DNA of 32,180 nt from contig JARWMV010000161.1 in the NCBI GenBank assembly GCA_030998015.1, forward strand, positions 1 to 32,180, read 5' to 3'. A program made the position numbers and the translations under genes. A model generated the notes under the pieces. It was given only the letters and a program-made list of their open reading frames with translations. It did no database searches and was not told the origin of the DNA. Of the stretch, positions 26,130-32,180 are shown one piece after another. Source of the DNA: Ceratorhiza oryzae-sativae. Lineage: Eukaryota > Basidiomycota > Agaricomycetes > Cantharellales > Ceratobasidiaceae. The first letter of the stretch is position 1, and every line of letters starts with the position of its first letter.

Positions 26130-26202
26130 GGGTTGTTAGCTTAATAGGTAAAGCCCCTAAGCGTCACTTAGGATTATATCGGTTCGATTCCGATAGGACC
26201 CG
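26130..26202 (+). tRNA. trnD: tRNA-Asp(GUC)
   Basis: Cloverleaf with D stem GCTT/AAGC, anticodon stem CCTAA/TTAGG, loop GCGTCAC (anticodon GTC) and T arm ATCGG-TTCGATT-CCGAT. The acceptor GGGTTGT pairs with AGGACCC except for a G-G mismatch at pair 6-67. Position 33, usually U, is C. These oddities may be natural for this tRNA or show relaxed constraint. It sits 122 bases beyond a repeat block. Confidence 0.88.
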
Positions 26203-26914
26203 ATGGGATTGTCAAGCCCCTAAATTTAGACACAGACTCCGATAAGACCAGGAATCCCGGAAAACATGTTTTCCGGGATTCAGCGCGCCTTATTTCCCCC
26301 CCCCTGAATACTAAGGCGGGGCGGGGTTGGGCAGCACCCATTGCCGTCCTGCCACCGCGCTTAGGCCGCCCTTCGGGCGATCAAAGAGCGCGGTGGGGCA
26401 AGATTATGGCAACTACCCCGCCGCCGTATGGACTTTGAGGAGCCGGCCCAGCTAGGGGACTTATCGTGGTTGGGAGGAGTCCTGAGGGACCCATCAGGAC
26501 GTTGCCGAACGGCTAATTTCCCCAGGGTTATCCAATACTGACTATGTCAGTACTGTGGAGGGAGAGATGAAGATTAATCTCCATCCTGGAAGACTTACTG
26601 CGCTTGGAGATTCCACCACCAAGCACGGTAGCGTAGGTCCCTAAGTTAAATTTGGGTTATAGGAGTTGTGAATACCAAACTCCCTTCGGTAGCAACCTCT
26701 ACTACGTCGTTCCCATCAAAAGGAACGAGGTTTTATTACTTTTTTTTGTTCATGTCTGGAAACCCCAAAATAAAGCGTTAACTAGCATGCGGCCTCATGC
26801 TTCAGGCTAGGGCAGCCTCATCTTTCGTGTGGTTGACAATGATTCGATCTTAACTATATCGGGTCAGAGTGCAATTTAGGACGCACAAAAAGAATAAAAT
26901 AAAAAATATAAATT
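26203..26914. other. spacer between tRNA-Asp and nad4L
   Basis: Contains a perfect 28-base palindrome at 26253-26280 (centre AAACATGTTT), a partial B/J-type hairpin at about 26356-26394, and a GATTAATCTCCATCCTGGAAGAC stretch shared with about 9740-9765. The last 40 bases before nad4L are very AT-rich. No further RNA gene found. Confidence 0.55.
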
Positions 26915-27152
26915 ATGAATCTTTCAATAATACTGTTTTTAATTGGAATTTTAGGATTTATATTGAATAGAAAAAATATTATCCTATTAATCATTTCCAT
27001 CGAGATAATGTTACTAGCTGTAACATTACTTGTTTTAATTAGTTCTTTTGGTTTCGATGATAACATCGGTCAAACATTCGGTGTATATATTATAGCAATA
27101 GCTGGAGCAGAGTCAGTTATAGGATTGAGTATTTTAGTAGCATATTATCGAT
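26915..27152 (+). CDS. nad4L: nad4L exon 1: NADH dehydrogenase subunit 4L
   Basis: A small membrane subunit of complex I. MNLSIILFLIGILGFILNRK, ISIEIMLLAVTLLVLISSF, DDNIGQTFGVYIIAIAGAES and VIGLSILVAYYR cover nearly all of the usual length and all three helices. The expected continuation in fungi is YRLRGTISLR. The unspliced reading would instead give YRLSKLTLFII before TAA (27179-27181). Cutting after the T at 27152 and joining to 28865 or to 31524 restores the family-typical ending (see those entries). I therefore treat 27153 as the start of an intron. If it is not spliced, an 88-residue variant protein is made. Confidence 0.9.
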
Positions 27153-27184
27153 TAAGCAAATTAACTTTATTTATAATTTAATGA

Positions 27185-27220
27185 CTTGAGGCGGAGCTGC
27201 GATCGTAGGCGGGCACGGGT
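27185..27220 (+). repeat. repeat family K
   Basis: Just after the TAATG that follows the unspliced nad4L reading. Confidence 0.8.
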
Positions 27221-27627
27221 GAGAAACACAACAACCTTACTGAAATCATGGGGAAATGTTAGCAATAACGACCGAATTAATTCTTATATTCACCCTAAAA
27301 GCTTAACAATATCCACAGGGCCTAAGAACCTGGAATCAATTAAACCTAATAACGAGTGCAAGGCATTAGTTCCGTACTCCGAAGGGTTAGGTTCTACTAT
27401 AGGTATGCGACTATCTACTTTCGCTTTATCACAATTTAAACTGACAGCTGACCCCCAATGATTGCAATGCGCGCCACAAAACTTGTGGCGCCATTGACCC
27501 CAAACAAATGCAGCTACGCTGCATTGTTTGGGGGGTCAATGGTAATGAGACGAGATGGGACATTTTATTGTTACCTAACTACCAGAAGTTTACCTTGTCT
27601 TAACGAACTGTATGAAGCCTTCACAGT

Positions 27628-27708
27628 TGACCCCCAATGCTTTACAGCATGTTGGGGGGTAATTGCCCCCCCAAACAATGCAGCGTAGCTGCATATGTTT
27701 GGGAGGGC
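27628..27708 (+). mobile_element. gACCCCC-family element, 81 bp, TSD agtt
   Basis: Two hairpins (GACCCCCAATGC...GTTGGGGGG and CCCCCCAAACAATG...GTTTGGGAGGG) flanked by agtt at 27624-27627 and 27709-27712. Excision joins AFT-VDGKKC in frame. Confidence 0.88.
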
Positions 27709-27743
27709 AGTTGATGGTAAAAAATGTGTAACAATGTCTATTG

Positions 27744-27842
27744 CCCCCAAATTGGGGGTGTAGATTTGCCTGCGCAAATCACCCCCAATTTAGGAGTCCT
27801 CAGCGCTTAGGCCGCGCCTAAAGGCGCGATCAGAGAGTTGGA
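27744..27842 (+). repeat. repeat family J
   Basis: 99-bp copy within endonuclease A, the inverse of 494-588. Confidence 0.85.
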
Positions 27843-28001
27843 AGAAATACATCACGCCGCAGGCCCTTGCTATATGGAGCCAAGATGACGGAGGCCGAAT
27901 GGGTTCCGGTTTCGTTCTATGTACTCATTCTTTCAGTTTAACTGAACAACAAATTCTTCAACAAATCCTTTTGAGTAAATTTGGTTTAAGTACAAATATA
28001 A

Positions 28002-28037
28002 CTTGAGGCGGAGCTGCGATCGTAGGCGGGCACGGGT
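28002..28037 (+). repeat. repeat family K
   Basis: Within endonuclease A before the C-terminal segment. Confidence 0.8.
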
Positions 28038-28092
28038 AAGGAAACATTCTATGGACTTATTTCGAAATATTGTAAGTCCTTATTTTGGATCT

Positions 28093-28266
28093 CCCGCGCG
28101 CGTTAGTTGCTGGTGGGACTTGTCCCACCAACCAACGTGAGCAATCGCAACCGTTTGCGATTGCTAGTGCGCGGCATAATATCGATATTTAGCCGCCGGC
28201 TGAAAATGACGAACGGTCGTCATTTTCTACGAGGGAATCTTTAGGATTCCCTCTAACGCCGGCGGG
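28093..28266 (-). repeat. DHE copy 24, short variant
   Basis: Lies between PYFGS and YKL, the same codon position as DHE copy 27 in the paralogous tail at 31230. Confidence 0.92.
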
Positions 28267-28864
28267 TATAAATTAAGTTCCGTTTAGCTTCAGCCAATTT
28301 TGATAAAATATTTCATTATATTTCATTAATTCAGTACTCCTCTGTGTAAAATAACAAACTCCCCTCCTCAGCGCGGTAGCTAGGGGTCTATTATTTGCGG
28401 AACCCGCTACCACGCGGCGGTTGTTCTGTGTCTATGTCATTCTTATTTATAAAGTTAATAATTTCTTGGTCCTGGATTAATTCTACATTGGAACCAACCG
28501 TAGAACCGGGGCATGGCGGCCTACGCCCCGGAATATATATCCACGCAATTCACTAAATGCTGGGACGTATCATGATAACTAATAATGTTAATAATTATTT
28601 AAAATGTTGTCAAGATGTCATTTGTTTTGATCTTATGACATAACCAATCAGCAGGCTTTATGAAGCCTCAGAGACTACACGTGAGTCTGTTATTTATAAC
28701 ACTTGCCGGCCTAACAGTATCCACTTGTCTAATTTTATTCAAAGCGGGTACTTAAAAGTTCTAGTTGGTGTTGTAATTCTTAGCTACGGAAACATTTAAC
28801 AGAAGATATAGTCCGACCCTGAATGGTAATCTATATTTAAGAATAAGGGTAAATTGGGGTTTTG

Positions 28865-28893
28865 TAAGAGGGAATATTTCACTAATGACTTAA
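28865..28893 (+). CDS. nad4L: nad4L 3' exon, first (diverged) copy
   Basis: Joined to exon 1 it gives AYYRLRGNISLMT and TAA. It directly follows a group I intron that ends in G at 28864. The TAA is followed by TG, so a TAATG overlap exists here too, and the ATG (28893) opens endonuclease B. This looks like a replacement 3' end brought in with the intron or endonuclease, since the copy at 31524 overlaps the real nad5 start. Which copy is used is not decidable from sequence. Confidence 0.75.
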
Positions 28894-28900
28894 TGACACG

Positions 28901-28936
28901 CTTGAGGCGGAGCTGCGATCGTAGGCGGGCACGGGT
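28901..28936 (+). repeat. repeat family K
   Basis: Near the start of endonuclease B, at nearly the same place as the copy at 27185 in endonuclease A. Confidence 0.8.
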
Positions 28937-29002
28937 GAGAAATACTTTAGTTTCACTTAAATCTTGGGGAACAATTAGTAATGCTGACCGAATTGCTTCA
29001 TA

Positions 29003-29249
29003 CCCCCGCTTAGGGTCAACCAGCATTGTATTTATATATAAATACATGCTGTTGACCCGTGGGTATGGTTATCGAGGCCGCGTTCGCGGCGAGGTATTGC
29101 GAGGTACCCTGGAACTTTCAGTTCCAGGGTACCTCGGAATCAGACGCCGCGCGCACGCCAGGGCCGCCTTGGCTTGATTATTGACCTTAAGGTCAATATG
29201 AGCCAAGCTTGCTTGGCTTAAGCCAAGGCGTTCGCAGGCGTGCACGGGT
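29003..29249 (+). mobile_element. family D composite element, 247 bp, TSD cata
   Basis: Flanked by cata at 28999-29002 and 29250-29253. Excision restores RIAS-YIYPKD, matching RINSYIHPKS of copy A, which is empty at this site. Confidence 0.9.
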
Positions 29250-29320
29250 CATATATCTACCCCAAAGATGTAACCATTTCCACAGGTTCACGTAATCTTG
29301 ATTATGTTAAACCTAATCAA

Positions 29321-29419
29321 ACCCCAAATTGGGGGTGTAGATTTGCCTGCGCAAATCACCCCCAATTTAGGAGTCCTCAGCGCTTAGGCCGCGCCTAAAG
29401 GCGCGATCAGAGAGTTGGA
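29321..29419 (+). repeat. repeat family J
   Basis: 99-bp copy inside endonuclease B; copy A has no repeat at the equivalent place. Confidence 0.85.
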
Positions 29420-29635
29420 ATTGTATTTCGTTAATACCATACTCCCTTGGTTTAGGGTCTACAGTAGGAATGAGATTACCTACTTCTGTTCTATCTGAAA
29501 TTAAATTAACGGCTGAAGCAATGTCAATTCTAGCGGGTTCTCTTCTAGGTGATGGGAGTATTAGAAAACCTTCAACTAATGGAGCTCCTCAGTGGAGATG
29601 CAACGTTGGGTTGCTCCATATAGAATATCTTCTAT

Positions 29636-29754
29636 CACTCGAGAATGCATGTAGATTTGGCGTCCCATCAATGGGACACCAAATCATGCACTCTCGGCCG
29701 CGCCGGCCGCGCTGGGGACGCCCGAAATGCGATTTCCAAAAACACCCCCAAACA
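29636..29754 (+). repeat. duplicated 115-bp segment (copy 2)
   Basis: Same as 3452-3566. Here it is followed by a TTGACATTTCC hairpin and TTTGGGGGGTC, interrupting endonuclease B. Confidence 0.85.
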
Positions 29755-30119
29755 TCAATCCTTGACATTTCCTAAGGAATTGTCAAGGAATGGCAGTTTG
29801 GGGGGTCAATGGTGAGAAGAAGAGACGGCTCATATTATTGTTATTTAACTACTAGAAGTTTACCTTGTCTTAACGAACTGTTAAAGGTATTTACAGTTAA
29901 TGGGAAAAAATATGTTACAATGGCTATAGCGGAATATATCACACCGCAAGCCTTGGCTATTTGTTGGGGTTGGTTAAAATAAACCTGCCTAGGCAACTGC
30001 GCTTTAGCGCACGTCTTGGCAGGGGTAATTAAAAGAAGAGGAAGAAATTCCTTTTTAGCAGCGCAAAACATATCTATTGTAATAGGGTTCTTGGTTCTTA
30101 AACTATTTGAAGTTTATTA

Positions 30120-30327
30120 CCCGTGCACGCCTGCGAACGCCTTGGCTTGCCAAGGCGGCCCTGGCGTGCGCGCGGCTCGCCGCGAACGCGGCCTCGTTAA
30201 CAATGCCCACGGGTCGTTGACCCTCCGCTTTATTACCCCTGCCAAGACGTGCGCTAAAGCGCAGTTCTCTAGGCAGGGCGGCTGAAATCTTGGGTTACAC
30301 CTAAGATTTTAGCCGATAGAGCGGGGG
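30120..30327 (-). repeat. repeat family L (about 208 bp)
   Basis: Left flank atta (30116-30119); the right end abuts DHE copy 25. Confidence 0.9.
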
Positions 30328-30500
30328 CCCGCGCGCGTTAGTTGCTGGTGGGACTTGTCCCACCAACCAACGTGAGCAATCGCAACCGTTTGCGATTGCT
30401 AGTGCGCGGCATAATATCGATATTTAGCCGCCGGCTGAAAATGACGAACGGTCGTCATTTTCTACGAGGGAATCTTTAGGATTCCCTCTAACGCCGGCGG
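30328..30500 (-). repeat. DHE copy 25, short variant
   Basis: Inverse 173-bp copy next to family L. Confidence 0.92.
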
Positions 30501-30599
30501 AAAATAAACAAAAAATGGCCCGTAGGGCGCCCTACGGGCTTGGCCAAAACCACCCCCAAACAATGCAGCGTAGCTGCACATGTTTGGGGGTGTTTTTGG

Positions 30600-31155
30600 A
30601 AACAAATTATTTTATCTTTAACTACTGATTTATTAAATATATATTCTTATGTAAGTACTGTTGAGTGCTCATATTTATTGCAATTTTCTGTCATTCCCGT
30701 AGACCCCCGACATTGCCGCGCGCGTTAGTTGCTGGTGGGACTTGTCCCACCAACCAACGTGAGCAATCGCAACCGTTTGCGATTGCTAGTGCGCGGCATA
30801 ATATCGATATTTAGCCGCCGGCTGAAAATGACGAACGGTCGTCATTTTCTACGAGGGAATCTTTAGGATTCCCTCTAACGCCGGCGGGCATTACAATATC
30901 GGGGGGTTGCTGCCCACCAAACAATGCAGCGTAGCTGCACATGTTTGGGGGTCAGTAGTAACGTACTCTAATGCTGATTTATTGAAAGTATCTATTATTA
31001 AGGATAATAAAGCAAAAATAGGTGTATACCGATGGACTAATTTATTAAACAATAAAACCTATATCGGAAGTTCAATGAATTTAGGAAGTAGATTTAGAGA
31101 CTATTTTAAAGTAAATTATCTTATGAGATATAATAAAAATATGATAAACATTTAG
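30600..31155 (+). pseudogene. GIY-YIG endonuclease fragment
   Basis: KQIILSLTTDLLNIYSYVST and LLQFSVIPV (30600-30704) are followed by repeats (30705-30955) and then TYSNADLLKVSIIKDNKAKI. Next comes GVYRWTNLLNNKTYIGSSMN with the GIY (31021) and YIG (about 31060) motifs, then LGSRFRDYFKVNYL before TAA. The frame before the repeats joins well (IPV-TYSNADLLK), as in mitochondrial GIY-YIG proteins. The catalytic Arg and Glu region downstream is absent, so it is a truncated N-terminal domain. It lies between the B endonuclease and a LAGLIDADG tail, making a mosaic. Confidence 0.85.
30716..30888 (-). repeat. DHE copy 26, short variant
   Basis: Sits inside a gACCCCC-type element (agacccccgac...atatcgggggg) within the GIY-YIG gene. 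catt flanks both ends, possibly a 4-bp duplication. Confidence 0.92.
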
Positions 31156-31160
31156 ATGGG

Positions 31161-31436
31161 TACAAACTATATATTCCTGCGGGTTCTATGGAACTTTTTC
31201 GAAGTATTGTAACTCCCTACTTTAGTTCACCCGCGCGCGTTAGTTGCTGGTGGGACTTGTCCCACCAACCAACGTGAGCAATCGCAACCGTTTGCGATTG
31301 CTAGTGCGCGGCATAATATCGATATTTAGCCGCCGGCTGAAAATGACGAACGGTCGTCATTTTCTACGAGGGAATCTTTAGGATTCCCTCTAACGCCGGC
31401 GGGTATAAATTAGCTGCTAAAGTTAAAGGGCAATAA
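31161..31436 (+). pseudogene. LAGLIDADG C-terminal tail
   Basis: YKLYIPAGSMELFRSIVTPY, then FSS, a DHE (31230-31403), then YKLAAKVKGQ before TAA. Homologous to the end of copy A (MDLFRNIVSPYFGSP). The rest of this gene may be copy B, separated by the GIY-YIG insertion. Confidence 0.8.
31230..31403 (-). repeat. DHE copy 27, short variant
   Basis: Same insertion point as copy 24 in the paralogous endonuclease tail. Confidence 0.92.
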
Positions 31437-31523
31437 TTATATGTTTTAATAATATCCCTAATTAAATCCCCTTACCCCAATTTCTATTCATTTAAAATTA
31501 AGGTGTTACCATTCATGGGTTTG

Positions 31524-31552
31524 TAAGAGGAACCATTTCACTTAGAACATAA
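31524..31552 (+). CDS. nad4L: nad4L 3' exon, copy overlapping nad5
   Basis: Joined to exon 1 (27152) it gives [13 protein letters not shown] and TAA, the family-typical nad4L end. The preceding base is G (31523), as expected for a group I 3' splice site. The TAA shares its last A with the nad5 ATG, the one-base nad4L-nad5 overlap usual in fungi. This marks it as the ancestral nad4L end. No intron core is visible in the 87 bases between the LAGLIDADG tail and this exon. Splicing from 27152 would therefore need to skip 28865-28893, or this copy is now just a relic upstream of nad5. Confidence 0.75.
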
Positions 31553-31875
31553 TGTATCTATCTATCTTATTTTTACCATTACTAGGTTCTTTAGTTTCAG
31601 GACTATTAGGACGAAAAATTGGTGTGACTGGAAGTCACATCATTACTTGCTCTTCACTAGGTTTGACTAGTGTTATGGCAGCTATAGCCTTTTACGAAGT
31701 AGGTATCTGCGGTTCACCTGTATCTATTTACTTAACAAGTTGGATCGATTCTGAGTTAATGTCTGTTTCTTGGGGATTCTTATTTGATTCTTTAACTGTT
31801 TCAATGTTAATTCCTGTTTTATTCGTTTCAACTTTAGTTCATATCTATTCTATTTCATATATGGGCGAGGATCCT
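31552..31875 (+). CDS. nad5: nad5 exon 1: NADH dehydrogenase subunit 5 (N-terminal part)
   Basis: A large proton-pumping subunit of complex [21 protein letters not shown], then [20 protein letters not shown] and [13 protein letters not shown] are diagnostic NAD5 blocks. The exon ends after GEDP with a T. The following bases no longer encode NAD5 (expected HxxRFFxYLSLF) but start a group I intron. The intron frame stays open for 21 codons after the exon. Confidence 0.95.
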
Positions 31876-32180
31876 TTAATTGTTTTGGAAAAACATTCAA
31901 TATTTGGGGATCAAAACTATCAAACTCCGGGAACACCCTAAAGCTTACGGTACCAAGCAATAGTCGAAAGGCTGTTTGTGGATGAAGTAATTACTCATGT
32001 AAGGTAACAAGCCGTAAGATAAACGAAAGTTAAATGGGTTACCGCGGAACTAAATCAGAGTTTAAATCTCTCGCGAGGGTAAAGGATTTCGAGCTAATCA
32101 AAGGAATCAAATCCTTTAATCCATCCGGGATCGGGACCGGAAATTTAAACTTTGTAAAAGCGCAACGAGTAGACGGTAGT
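31876..32180 (+). other. group I intron 1 of nad5 (5' part, cut by window)
   Basis: Starts after the exon T in the GEDP block. The sequence tcaaactccgggaacaccct followed by aaagctt and gaaacg-type stretches has the look of the P3-P6 region of a group I intron. No repeat element occurs in the visible 305 bases. The rest of the core and the next exon lie beyond the window. Confidence 0.75.

Larger units (their letters stand above)
27185..28290 (+). pseudogene. LAGLIDADG endonuclease remnant in the nad4L intron (copy A)
   Basis: After a family K repeat the frame reads LLKSWGNVSNNDRINSYIHP, TISTGPKNLESIKP and LVPYSEGLGSTIGMRLSTFA. It then breaks at LTAD, where motif 1 (SILAGSLLGDG in copy B) has been replaced by two palindromes (about 27450-27540). 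It resumes as RRDGTFYCYLTTRSLPCLNE, an element at 27628-27708 (duplication agtt), VDGKKCVTMSI, a family J repeat (27744-27842), YITPQALAIWSQDDGGRMGS (second motif) and EQQILQQILLSKFGLSTNI. Another family K follows, then MDLFRNIVSPYFGSP and a DHE, then YKLSSV before TAG. Confidence 0.82.
27153..28864 (+). other. group I intron in nad4L with HEG
   Basis: It starts after an exon T and ends in G. The core is at the 3' side: P4 strands tgctg (28558-28562) and cagca (28649-28653), and P7 strands gacta (28673-28677) and tagtc (28809-28813) in aagatatagtcc context. The endonuclease remnant lies upstream of the core (27185-28284). Between them is unique sequence with a GGTAGCTAGGGG/CCGCTACCacg region. 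The intron looks structurally complete, while its endonuclease is broken. Confidence 0.75.
28893..29980 (+). pseudogene. LAGLIDADG endonuclease remnant (copy B) between nad4L ends
   Basis: ATG at 28893 overlaps the preceding TAA. The frame is LVSLKSWGTISNADRIAS, an element (29003-29249, duplication cata), YIYPKDVTISTGSRNLDYVK, a family J repeat (29321-29419), then TPWFRVYSRNEITYFCSI in the wrong frame and LGSTVGMRLPTSVLSEIKLT, followed by SILAGSLLGDGSI, an intact first motif (about 29521-29560). GLLHIEYLLSL is cut by a 170-bp insert (about 29637-29808). RRRDGSYYCYLTTRSLPCLN and YITPQALAICWGW follow before TAA, ahead of the second motif. Closely related to copy A, so the unit was duplicated in tandem. 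Confidence 0.8.

Noticed and set aside
1281..31403. CRISPR array from the many near-identical repeats
   Set aside because: Spacing is irregular (hundreds to thousands of bases), the repeats are 173-223 bp multi-hairpins, and orientation varies; the genome is mitochondrial.

Overview
The window is a piece of fungal mitochondrial DNA, probably from an early-diverging lineage (chytrid, blastoclad, zygomycete or glomeromycete type). The evidence is respiratory-chain genes all on the plus strand (cob 3' part, nad6, nad4L, nad5 5' part), group I introns, mitochondrial tRNAs, LAGLIDADG and GIY-YIG homing-endonuclease (HEG) remains, and a very heavy load of GC-rich palindromic repeats that recall the double-hairpin elements of Allomyces and chytrid mtDNA. 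Tryptophan is TGG everywhere I checked, TAG and TAA end ORFs, and TGA appears only as an apparent stop, so UGA is probably not reassigned. I cannot name the species.

Layout. 1-6348: cob exons (1-63, 605-650, 6060-6348) split by two group I introns; the second is 5.4 kb and carries two wrecked LAGLIDADG genes plus an unrecognised ORF. 6349-17226: spacer with one HEG family repeated several times (three copies in this stretch, one nearly intact), a diverged scrap of the cob 3' end, tRNA-Asn(GUU), and dense repeats. 17227-17904: intact nad6, followed in the same frame, after one TGA, by a LAGLIDADG gene that is broken up to about 19.5 kb. 19.9-26.1 kb: more HEG fragments in a sea of repeats, including the second arm of an 824-bp inverted repeat. 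26130-26202: tRNA-Asp. 26915-31552: nad4L, whose last codons occur twice (28865-28893 and 31524-31552), separated by HEG debris; the second copy overlaps the nad5 ATG by one base, the usual fungal arrangement. 31552 to the end: nad5 exon 1 and the start of a group I intron.

The most interesting signal is the repeats. They form several families. At least two families (one bounded by gACCCCC/GGGGGTC-like ends, one by CCCCCGC/ACGGGT ends) sit between 4-bp direct repeats. Removing the element with one repeat restores the HEG reading frame exactly at several sites, so they behave like short mobile elements with target-site duplication. A third family (about 173 or 223 bp, 26 full copies) has a double-cloverleaf fold and no clear target duplication. 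None of these repeats interrupts a respiratory exon, while almost every HEG copy is hit one or more times. Feature boundaries and motif assignments come from reading the sequence by eye; no alignment, folding or database search was run.
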